A DNA stretch of 14,898 nt from Cephalothrix simula (taxonomy: Eukaryota; Nemertea; Palaeonemertea; Archinemertea; Cephalotrichidae): positions 1 to 14,898 of the forward strand of contig JAXIUW010040007.1 of the NCBI GenBank assembly GCA_035591015.1, given 5' to 3'. Below the pieces are notes generated by a model. The model was given only the letters and a program-made list of their open reading frames with translations, made no database searches and was not told the origin of the DNA. Below, one piece after another: positions 7,366 through 14,551 of this stretch (position 1 is the stretch's first letter; every line of letters begins with the position of its first letter). The position numbers and the translations under genes were made by a program.

Positions 7366-10300
7366 CTGTAAAGTTCAAAACATATTATTACAATTTTTTC
7401 TAGAATTGGAATTATCCCGGACGAAAATTCCGGGTTAATATTTTGTCCATGGATGGGAAAAAATGGTTTTGCTTTTACGAAATAAAAAGTCCTTTAAAGT
7501 CATGGGGAAAATTGGTATAAATTAGGAATTATCATTAAAAAATTATAATGGTAGAGAATGGGGTGACTGAAATAAACCTGAACACCTGAAACTTTTAACT
7601 TTTAATTCCTTTTGATAATAATAGATCATAACAATTTCTCAATGAACACAAATATATCATAGTGATATCTTTGTGTTCTAAATATATATTATTGTATGGA
7701 AATATCTACTGTTTGACCCATCTGAAATCCTTATACTATTATATCTTTACTTTCGAAAGGGGAGTGACTAGAAGGCCTCGGCCCCTTCATTCCTTTTTCT
7801 CCCCTTTCATCCTCTTATACGAATCCTGTTTTATCCATCTATCTTAAATTTTGAAATATTTTATCGTCATTATTACTTTTGTAAGACATCCACCTAAAAA
7901 ACATAACATTTGAGAACATTGGTCGAAGACACCCACCACAAAAACGTAACATTATCGCTCAATTTTTAAAAACTTCGCCATGACACCTATACCATTATTC
8001 ATTATACTTTCTGCTTCTAGCTTTCAGATAGTTACACCAAGACACCTACCCGAAAATTTCTTACCTTTCAGTAGGATTTCATTCATTTTTCTTGACACAC
8101 CGACGTTTCGAACATTCGTTTCCCTATCCGAACATTTATGTACTTACAACACCCACTTTTCGAACGTTCGGAAAGTGAATTTAAACCCCAAAATATACCC
8201 ACCCCACCCCAAGTTGGTGCCTTTCAACTTTCCCTTGTTTGGAAAATATTCAGGAAATCAGGGGTCTGAGTGTTGGGAGGGATTTCCTAAATCCAAATTT
8301 CCGCCATTGCGGCGATCCATACTTACTTTCTCCATTCTGCTGAACGGCAGCATGATAAGCATCTCGGAAGCGGAAGATTCTACGACCCGGAGTTCGATCC
8401 GGAACTCTGTAGAAATAACAATTCATTGCACATCTGAAGTTCGCCTTCCATCTCTTTGGATTTGGTTTGTATGGATTGTATTTACCTGGAAACAAATTTC
8501 AATGATAAAGAGCATCGAAAAATCCTCTCTGAAAAAACAATTATACATACAAAAATTGTATATTTTTCAGAAAAATAATTTATCTTTCGCGACTTGCATT
8601 TTCAAAACACTAAACTAACTTCAACTACACTCACGTATAAAATAACTGAATATCTATTGCTATCTATTTACTTGCATTATATATGTATATACACCGAATG
8701 ATAAACCGCATTATCATATTTCATAGACACATCTTCCATGGTGTACTCAATATGATCCTATACAAGGAATGTCCGGGCACAAGAAAAGGGATAAGCCACT
8801 TAAGCACAGCAATAGGTAGATACATCGATATCGCTGCGATATTGATGCATCAATATCGCAGCTATATCGCAAGTATCGACTACGACATTGTTCCTTTCTA
8901 TTTTGAGAGGTATTCAAAGTGACGGGAAAAAGATTGTTAAAGATACCGAGCTAAGTCAATGGTTCAACGGAACCAGATTAGTTATGTTTGGCCGCGGAAC
9001 GACATCGTCGATTTGCCATTCCGTCCTTCCGGTTTCCTTAATCTTGCTTGTAAAAATAGTTACCCCGCGAGATGGTACCCCGCGAGATGGTACCGGTGTA
9101 TACATAAACAAATAAACAGTAGTTTTTATACCATTTTTTTGTGGTAAGATTTATAAAAACTGCTGCTAATCTTTTTTGATAAATGTTCATCTTTAAGCTA
9201 CGTACCAGTATGCATTGCCCATCGTTTAAAAAGAAGAGCATCACCATCAGTCCAACTGTTCGAGCTCTTGTGACACCATGGAATTTGAAGGGTCAACTTA
9301 GCTTCATCCAACCATTTCAGACCTTGTATATCATCTAAAAAATAAAAAATACATTTTCTTTACAAAATAATGCATATTTTTTAAAGGTATGCTTGACCAA
9401 TGATAAACAGGTCTTTGTACTAAAAATTCTAAACAGATGTCCCAGGTTTTTCATTATAGTTATCATGATTGCCAATCACGCAAGACAAGTTTCTGAAGCT
9501 ATGTGCATTGCCAACCTTTTAATCAAATCAAATTCATAACTAACGTCAGTAGCTCATTTCAAATACGAGCAGTTATTTCATTCGTATTTCAAAAAAGCGT
9601 GTAATAACTCTATAATATTTCCATATCTTCTCAAACTCAAAGCAAAAATTCCAGTTTCCAGTGGCAAAGTGAGATATTGCGCACCGTTTGATCAAATCAA
9701 ATGCATAACTACCGTCAGTAGCTCATTTCAAATACGAGCAGTTATTGCACTCGGCCCTGCGCCCCTCGTGCATTTCACTCAAAAAAAGCGTGCAATAACT
9801 CTTATAATATTTCCATATCTTCTCAAACTCAAAGCAAAAAATTCCAGTTTCCAGTGGTAAAGTGAGGTATAAAGTCCCCCGATGAAATTAATTTAAATCA
9901 CTAACCTGATTTCACCTGACGATCCAACCACGCAGGCATTAACTCTCTATGATGCTGATGAAAAAAATTGACCCCAGCGGCTCCCTCAACTTGCACTTTT
10001 GGCTTTTTATTTACATTTAATAAACTTTGAACTTGGTTATATCTTTTAGGTCCGCTGGTGATTAACTGAAAGTATGAAAGACAAAATTGCAATAGATAAG
10101 ATTAATCACTCGCTCAGTGGTGGAAAAAATTTCTAGCTTCCTGGGATCCTTAACCTATTTCTAAAAATTTGCTGCGAACATTTCCGTGGGTGCAAACTAG
10201 TAAAAGGCTATTTAAACCTTGTACTATGTGGTGAAACAATGTTGATGTGAGTGCAAGCCATATGAAAGCGTAAACGATTGGATGTGTGTCGAGAGGCCCA

Positions 10301-13300
10301 CTAGAGAGCCCCTGGTGGGGGTCTGACCCTCTGGGGGCTTAAGCGAAGCAATTTGGAGCATAAGGCATGCAATTTGTGAGCTATTTGTTAAGTCTGATAT
10401 ATAGAGTTTTGCATGATTCAAGCAAAGGCGTTGTTGTTAGGGGCAATTAAATTCTTAAGACAACATTTCTAATTTCCTGTGCTGGCCTCATAGGAATTTC
10501 CTGTGCTGGCCTCACAGAAATTTCCTGTGATGGCCTAAGCAACAAGCTAAGTTGGAATATAGCCTATATCATGTATACGCCCTACAAAGGCAATTATTGC
10601 CAAACCTATAAATCCTGAATGTCATATTGATTAGATATTGTTTGAATTATACATGCAAAAATTTTTTTACAGTCAGCAAAAAAAATTCCTGTGAGCATGT
10701 TTCCTTTCTGGGAGCTAGGATCCCAGGATCCCGTATTTTTTCACCACTGCACTCGCTAGCAATACACATATGGCCCGTGAAACGGTCGAAAACCTCGATT
10801 AGTTGTATGCAATTTAACTTCATTGCATGCAACAAAGTTATATTGCGTCCTGTTCAATTATCCAATACAAATATTGAATTTTAGATTTATGACCATTCAC
10901 TGGCCTTCAATATTTGACATGTGATTTATTTTAACCACTAAGAAAATTACATCGCAATGAAAACTCATTGCATGCAATATAAACCCATTGGATGTAACGA
11001 ATTACATTGCATGCAATGAGGTGCAAAGCCACTAATTATTTTTTGGGCATTACCCGAAAAACGTGATAGTCAAAATCCTCTAACTTTAAAAGTATTGATT
11101 CCCCAGCAACGGGGTGAATATGGATAGGTAGATGTTGTGCTGGAGATGGAATAAATGCACAGAGGTGTTAGTTAAAACATATAAAAAGTTGAATTCGGTG
11201 TAGCAATTTTAAGTGTTGAAAACCGGAAGCCATCTCGGAAAGGAGAATTCGCATTTTTATGGGGTTTTGTTAATCGGCGAATGAAAAATAAAAGGGACGG
11301 TCAAACCTTGTAGTTTTTTTGGTTTTTAGAATCTGTTGGACATCAGCTTTCCAACGAGATATCACACAAGCTGATTGAAATTGCATTTGAGTCGCAATAG
11401 ACGTTTTTCGTTTCCGCTTTTATAATGAAAAAAAAAATAAAATTAGTGGTTTGAGGCCACGAGTTCTCACTGCAACCGGATCGTTGCTAGAAGCTTTTCC
11501 ATTGGTTTATAAATGTTGGCAAAATTACGTGGATGCAATGAAATTCATTGCATGCAATGTTATTCGTTGCATTCGTTGCACCCAACTTGAATCCATTGCA
11601 TGCAACGGGTTTATGAGTTTTCATTGCATCCAAATGCGGTGTAATTTTGTTAGTGTTCAAAACAAATCACATGTAAAATATTGATGGTCAGAAATCAAAA
11701 ATTAAATTTTTCTATTGGATAATTGAATAGAATGCAATAACTTCGTTGCATGCAATGATGCTAAATTGCATGTTATGTAGCTTAATTTCATACAACGAAT
11801 CGAGTTTTTCGGCCGTTTCACGCGCCATACACACAAACTGACGGGAAATTGATTGAGGCACGATCATGCAAAAGTAAGTAGAAAGAACCAGACTGACCAG
11901 TTATGGTTTTGATACGCCAGCCGAAAATTTGGCCCGACTGAAAACGATAACTAACAAATTAAAATTTTGAAACAAATAAATAGCTTACTAAATCAAACTC
12001 AGCATGCTTTTTGCGAACTAGGTTGAGCAAATATTCCAAATCTTCTTCGCTAAGTTCATTTACTCTAGTAACACCCGCATTCTTCAGTACTCGTCTAATC
12101 AAATTTTGCCTCACATCTTCAGGAATGCTTGTTCCATCCCCGGATTGACCAGGGATATCCTTTAACCCTGCTTCTAACATCGCCTCAATCAGATGCAAAA
12201 AATTATCATCACTCACATCAATATTATCCTTTGTAGTTTGTTCAGTTTCGCTTTTAACTTCTGTAGTTTTTGCTTCCTTATCTTCTTCAGTTTTTACTTC
12301 CTTACCTTCATCATTTTCAACAATCATTGCACAATACTCCGCCATGGCAGCTAGTCCTAAAGATCCAATCTGATTTTGTGGCTTAACCTTAAGCCTTATC
12401 TTATGCGACCCAGAGGCAGGATTTTCAGTACTGGTACTGGTACCAGCTTCTATTTTGACTTTTTCCAATCCCTTTTCTTCCTGAACAATAATTTCATTGT
12501 TTAAGTTTAAAGGTTTGCTTTCGATGTTCATACAGGCAATTTCTGTTTCAGATTTACTTATAGATTCTGGTTGGCTATGAGCTTCAACCTTTTGACTAAC
12601 TTTGGGCAAGGAACTCACAGGGATAAACTGTTGCTTATCACCGGTTAATGTCATCGCGGGCAAAAGTTGAACTGCACTAGGTCCACTTCCACGTACTTTT
12701 GTAATTGGTACATAAATAGTTCCCCCACCCTGTAATTGAATGGGCATCAAAGTTGGCAATATTGAAGTACCTCCGGCTTCGGAAGTCAGTACCGGTAGAA
12801 ATTGACTTTTACCAGTATTTACAGTTGGATTAGTGACTTGCAAAGTCTTTGGTGCTTCTACAACCATCGGACTACCTTGAACCGAATTTTTATTTGCAAC
12901 TTCACTTTTTACCTCAGCAGGTAGCGTTTTGCTAGCAATTTTATACTTTGTAATAGTACTATTTCCCATAGCAATATTTTCTTCGCTTATAACAGTTGCG
13001 GATTGGGTCGTAATAGCTTGAGATGATGATACCTGAAGCGGAATCCCTTCTAGTTTACCAACATTAGTAATTCCTCCTTGTGCTAACAAACTCACTGTTT
13101 TTGGGAGGCTCTCTTTTGCGGATACTGGTACATTTGGCCGAGGCAGAAGTCTTAACAAATATGTCCCAGGCGTAGATGGCATATTTGGCAATCTTAACTG
13201 CATAGTACGTTGAGTCGCAGTCTGAGCAGCTTGAATATTAACACGCGGGAGTGGAAATCTTTCAACTGAGACTGCAGATGGGTTACCACGAAAATTTTGT

Positions 13301-13551
13301 ACAAATGCTGGTGGTCGAGTTGCAGTTTGAGCAGCTTGGACAATGTTTGAAAGTCCATCAACGATTATTGTTAAATTTGAATTATCATTAACAACCTGAG
13401 GCACAGCTGATGTTTGCGCAAATGTTGTACTGACTGCTTCACTTGAAACAATGGGAGAAGTTTGCCCTATGTGGTCAGACGTAGAAACATCTACGGTTTC
13501 TGGCTGTAGATATTCATATGGATTCATCTCAAATTTTTCATCAGATGCCAT
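7265..13551 (-). CDS. IRF-like transcription factor, five-exon gene model (3' end uncertain)
   Basis: Joining 13551-11989, 10065-9906, 9334-9206, 8485-8327 and 7365-7265 gives 704 codons without a stop. Intron phases are 0, 1, 1 and 1, and every junction uses GT and AG. Residues about 564-670 form an IRF DNA-binding domain. The five tryptophans fall at 567, 582, 594, 613 and 630 (spacing 15, 12, 19, 17). Vertebrate IRF1/2 spacing is 15, 12, 20, 19 from memory. LKWL, QIPWCHK, AMHTG and the recognition helix WKANFRCAMN are all present, with Arg635, Cys636 and Asn639 at DNA-contact positions. By family it should be a nuclear protein binding GAAA-core elements. Residues 1-446 look like an activation region. 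No IRF-association domain is recognisable after the DNA-binding domain. The last exon may read on to the stop at 7172, or splice on after 7265. The link between exon 1 and exon 2 rests on phase and splice signals only. Confidence 0.75.
7366..8326 (-). other. Intron 4 of the IRF-like gene with degenerate ~55-bp repeats
   Basis: This stretch is non-coding between matched splice sites. From about 7880 to 8190 the motif GACAC(C/T)(C/T)ACC recurs near 7883, 7927, 7981, 8040, 8093 and 8148, spaced about 45-60 bp, with AACATT or TTCGAAC strings between copies. It looks like an old, decayed minisatellite. The rest of the intron is AT-rich with no clear structure. Confidence 0.5.
8327..8485 (-). CDS. 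IRF-like gene, exon 4: recognition helix of the DNA-binding domain
   Basis: The acceptor TTTGTTTCCAG precedes 8485 and a consensus donor GTAAGT follows 8327. The split Gly codon rebuilds HTGKYNPYKPNPKRW, equivalent to HTGKHQPGVDKPDPKTW in IRF2 with two residues fewer. WKANFRCAMN is the recognition helix; the position after its Asn is Cys where IRF1/2 have Ser. FYRVPDRTPGRRIFRF fits the last beta-hairpin of the domain. The following DAYHAAVQQNGE has no assigned function. Confidence 0.9.
8826..8869. repeat. 44-bp near-perfect palindrome centred on ATGCAT
   Basis: The two 22-bp halves are reverse complements except for one position per arm. The inner 30 bp (8833-8862) is a perfect palindrome with no spacer. 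It is rich in CGATAT and TGCGATATTG words. Such a sequence can extrude as a cruciform, be recognised by a dimeric protein, or be the remnant of a foldback insertion. Confidence 0.9.
9061..9094 (+). repeat. Tandem duplication of a 15-bp GC-rich unit
   Basis: TACCCCGCGAGATGG occurs twice head-to-tail and is followed by a further TACC. The copies are identical, so the duplication is recent or selected. It is far more GC-rich than the surrounding intron. Confidence 0.9.
9206..9334 (-). CDS. IRF-like gene, exon 3: central DNA-binding domain
   Basis: A T-rich acceptor (TTTTTTATTTTTTAG) precedes 9334 and the donor GTACGT follows 9206. The exon is 129 bp and phase 1 is kept at both ends. It encodes DDIQGLKWLDEAKLTLQIPW followed by CHKSSNSW and LLFKRWAMHT. 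These carry signature tryptophans two to four and align closely with IRF1/IRF2 (GLKWLN, FQIPWMH, AIHTG). An additional Trp in SNSW matches the HGW position of vertebrate IRFs. Confidence 0.88.
9522..9673 (+). repeat. Direct repeat, copy A
   Basis: It runs from ATCAAATCAAATTCATAACT to CCAGTTTCCAGTGGCAAAGT and is highly similar to 9691-9868, 17 bp further on. Compared with copy B it lacks about 25 bp of GC-rich core, and its inner inverted repeat is degraded. Confidence 0.9.
9691..9868 (+). repeat. Direct repeat, copy B, with an internal hairpin
   Basis: It is the longer copy of the same repeat. AGTTATTGCAC at 9740-9750 and GTGCAATAACT at 9790-9800 are a perfect 11-bp inverted repeat flanking a GC-rich core, GCCCTGCGCCCCTCGTGC. 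The 12-mer CGCCCCTCGTGC also occurs, reversed, in the loop of the hairpin at 6813-6908, suggesting a common dispersed element. Confidence 0.85.
9906..10065 (-). CDS. IRF-like gene, exon 2: start of the DNA-binding domain
   Basis: The acceptor TTTCATACTTTCAG precedes 10065 and the donor GTTAGT follows 9906, leaving phase 1. The 53 codons include a basic stretch (NKKPKVQVEG) and then MPAWLDRQVKS, which aligns with the first helix of IRF domains (RPWLEEQINS in IRF2) and carries the first signature tryptophan. An internal ATG at residue 564, just before PAW, could be a start if exon 1 belongs to another gene, but its context is weak (T at -3). The frame stays open upstream across the acceptor without an ATG. 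Confidence 0.85.
10107..10114 (+). repeat. Left 8-bp target-site duplication of the hAT-like element
   Basis: CACTCGCT directly precedes the element's CAGTGGTG end and is repeated exactly at 10750-10757 after its other end. Confidence 0.9.
10115..10749. mobile_element. Non-autonomous hAT-like DNA transposon, 635 bp
   Basis: The left end is CAGTGGTGGAAAAAAT and the right end read in reverse is CAGTGGTGAAAAAATACGGG. Both are followed inside by GGATCC and CTAGC-like strings. A perfect 8-bp duplication CACTCGCT flanks both ends, the hallmark of hAT transposition. No transposase frame is present, so it would need an enzyme in trans. It contains a 24-bp tandem repeat (10471-10540) and a GC-rich local inverted repeat near 10302-10341. 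Its left edge is about 50 bp upstream of the exon 2 splice acceptor. Confidence 0.93.
10471..10540 (+). repeat. Three tandem copies of a 24-bp unit inside the hAT-like element
   Basis: Units begin at 10471, 10495 and 10519, each starting AATTTCCTGTG(C/A)TGGCCT. The first two differ at two or three positions and the third is slightly truncated. Subterminal repeats of this kind can be transposase-binding sites in hAT elements, but here the role is only inferred. Confidence 0.9.
10750..10757 (+). repeat. Right 8-bp target-site duplication of the hAT-like element
   Basis: CACTCGCT follows the CACCACTG end exactly and matches 10107-10114. Confidence 0.9.
10769..11829. mobile_element. 1.06-kb element with long (~260-300 bp) terminal inverted repeats
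   Basis: The left arm (10769 to about 11030) and right arm (about 11527 to 11829) are inverted copies with mismatches and small gaps. Outer ends read TATGGCCCGTGAAACGG and, reversed, TATGGCGCGTGAAACGG. Conserved blocks include CAATTATCCAATA and ACATGTGATTT. Each arm carries three copies of the palindrome TTGCATGCAA. The core (11031-11526) is non-coding. TA at both edges is compatible with a TA target duplication, but the superfamily is uncertain. It lies 11 bp from the hAT duplication. Confidence 0.85.
11989..13551 (-). CDS. IRF-like gene, exon 1: activation-type N-terminal region
   Basis: This exon gives 521 codons from an ATG in strong context (ATCATGG) to a donor GTAAGC at 11988. Without splicing the frame ends nine codons later. 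Residues 1-340 are rich in Gln, Thr, Ser, Val and Pro with hydrophobic patches such as ILPTLMPIQLQGGG, reminiscent of Sp1-type glutamine/hydrophobic activation domains. An IQAAQTAT-like octapeptide occurs twice (70-78 and 106-113). Residues 410-446 are acidic and Lys-rich. Four psi-K-x-E SUMO consensus sites lie at Lys215, Lys366, Lys420 and Lys433. Residues 447-520 are predicted helical (LHLIEAMLEAGL, VRQNLIRRVLKNAG, EEDLEYLLNLVRKK) and match no domain I know. A splice acceptor (TTTTTTTATAG) ends 3 nt before the ATG, so a leader exon upstream is likely. Confidence 0.85.
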
Positions 13552-13965
13552 GATCTATAAAAAAGGAGAATCGCAATATATTTTTAGTGCAGTCAATACC
13601 ATTCCCTATTCCAGGGTGTAGATTAGAAGGGGGTTTAAAGGGGCGGATTTCTCTTTACAATTTGCTAAATGGTGTGGATTTTGACAAAATAAAGTAAGTG
13701 ACGGATTGTGACATTTCCGTGGGGAAATGGTCATAAACGGCTCGGGTGACGGGTTGAAGGATTTCACCTTGGCCCAGCTGACTCTGTAGCGGGCTGTTTT
13801 CATTATTGACGGATTCGGGAAACGCCAAGGTATCGTCTTCCAAAACTTTCTCGTATAATACTATATATTCATCTTGTATCGCTTAAGGTTTAAATCCGAA
13901 ATATTTGCCGTGTACACTTTTTACATGCTATAACTTTTGCCAAAATTACGAGAAAGTTCCTCTAA
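13552..13965. other. Region between the IRF-like start codon and a divergent open frame
   Basis: A TTTTTTTATAG splice-acceptor-like sequence abuts the IRF-like ATG at 13555. Between 13600 and 13880 the DNA is less AT-rich and carries overlapping open frames on the minus strand. If 13966-14316 is real this is a bidirectional promoter region of about 414 bp. I see no clear TATA box. Confidence 0.35.
13655..13881 (-). CDS. Unassigned open frame, possible upstream or terminal exon
   Basis: A frame of about 75 codons opens just after an AG at 13883-13882 and ends at a TAA at 13657-13655. It begins IQDEYIVLYEKVLEDDTLAF, has a balanced, soluble composition and has no start codon before residue 57. 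It could be the last exon of another minus-strand gene or an upstream exon of the IRF-like gene, but no donor joins it in frame to exon 1. Neighbouring frames are also open here, so chance is a real alternative. Confidence 0.25.
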
Positions 13966-14316
13966 ATGGGCATTTTACCCACCCACGGTCATTCTACCAG
14001 ATTCGCCTATGGGCCTAGGTTAGATGTGATGCCGGAAGTGAAGAAACTTCGACCGATCTCTATGCCACCTCATAAAATCAAAATTCGTAAAGATTACGTA
14101 TATCTTATCGTCGTGTACGGCAGCAAACGATCAGGCAACAAAATACTTAAGTTACCACCCGCTGTATATGTTAGGGAGCGGATATATCTAGATTTTGTTA
14201 CCATCGATCAAGATCCTGATCCGAGGACATTGATTATCCCGAAGCTTAGCATGATCAGGAATCAGAATTCAGGAATAATAGCAGCACGGACAAAAATTTG
14301 CGGAAGTTTTGTGTAA
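13966..14316 (+). CDS. Hypothetical 116-residue open frame, possibly a first coding exon
   Basis: It starts at an ATG in good context (TAAATGG) and lies head-to-head with the IRF-like gene. The protein has alternating hydrophobic and charged stretches that look like beta-strands (DYVYLIVVYGSKRSG, YVRERIYLDFVTIDQ) and a PDPRTLIIPKL segment. There is no signal peptide or membrane segment, and I recognise no family. The stop lies in GTGTAAGCC, which also contains a donor-like GTAAGC, so the frame may splice on instead of ending. Confidence 0.35.
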   Translation: MGILPTHGHSTRFAYGPRLDVMPEVKKLRPISMPPHKIKIRKDYVYLIVVYGSKRSGNKILKLPPAVYVRERIYLDFVTIDQDPDPRTLIIPKLSMIRNQNSGIIAARTKICGSFV

Positions 14317-14551
14317 GCCCAATTCTACTTTATGGAACCTCCCCCAAGATTCCCATTCTAGTACAAATGTCAAATACCTAAAATTTTCTTGCCTCGCTTC
14401 GCTCGTTCGCTCGTCATAATGAACTATAAAACTTAAATTTTTAAAATTTCAATGCGGCAGAACCCGTATATCATCCTTCGAGTACGAAAATACCGAAAAT
14501 GCCTTTCACATTTTGGGACACAGCAGCACAAAAGTACTTGCACAATGAAAA
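14317..14551. other. Short non-coding stretch with CTCG/TTCG microrepeats
   Basis: The only structure I see is the string CCTCGCTTCGCTCGTTCGCT at about 14392-14411, a run of related TCGCT words in an AT-rich setting. No gene is visible. Confidence 0.4.

Larger units (their letters stand above)
8486..9205 (-). other. Intron 3 of the IRF-like gene
   Basis: This 720-bp intron has no coding potential I can support. It contains a 44-bp palindrome (8826-8869), a duplicated 15-mer (9061-9094) and a small inverted repeat, CAGTAGTTTTTATA at 9117-9130 against TATAAAAACTGCTG at 9152-9165. Confidence 0.55.
9335..9905 (-). other. Intron 2 of the IRF-like gene
   Basis: This 571-bp intron is mostly occupied by a direct duplication (9522-9673 and 9691-9868). 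No coding exon is seen. A 63-codon frame at 9669-9860 on the plus strand lies in the second copy and is not conserved in the first. Confidence 0.55.
10066..11988 (-). other. Intron 1 of the IRF-like gene, built largely of two transposable elements
   Basis: This 1,923-bp intron has donor GTAAGC at 11988 and acceptor TTTCAG at 10066. A hAT-like element (10115-10749) and a long-inverted-repeat element (about 10769-11829) account for about 1.7 kb. I see no coding exon, so the ancestral intron was probably only a few hundred bases. Confidence 0.6.

Noticed and set aside
7980-8618. 212-codon plus-strand frame
   Set aside because: It begins in the degenerate intron 4 repeat and runs antisense to IRF exon 4, whose own frame has clear family homology.
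3683-9334. A linked immune pathway encoded by the kinase and the IRF-like gene
   Set aside because: The genes are convergent and share no visible regulatory element; proximity alone does not support a functional unit.
9901-10092. Start codon for a separate IRF gene at 10092
   Set aside because: The codon there is TTG, not ATG, and it lies upstream of a good splice acceptor; the frame is better explained as exon 2.
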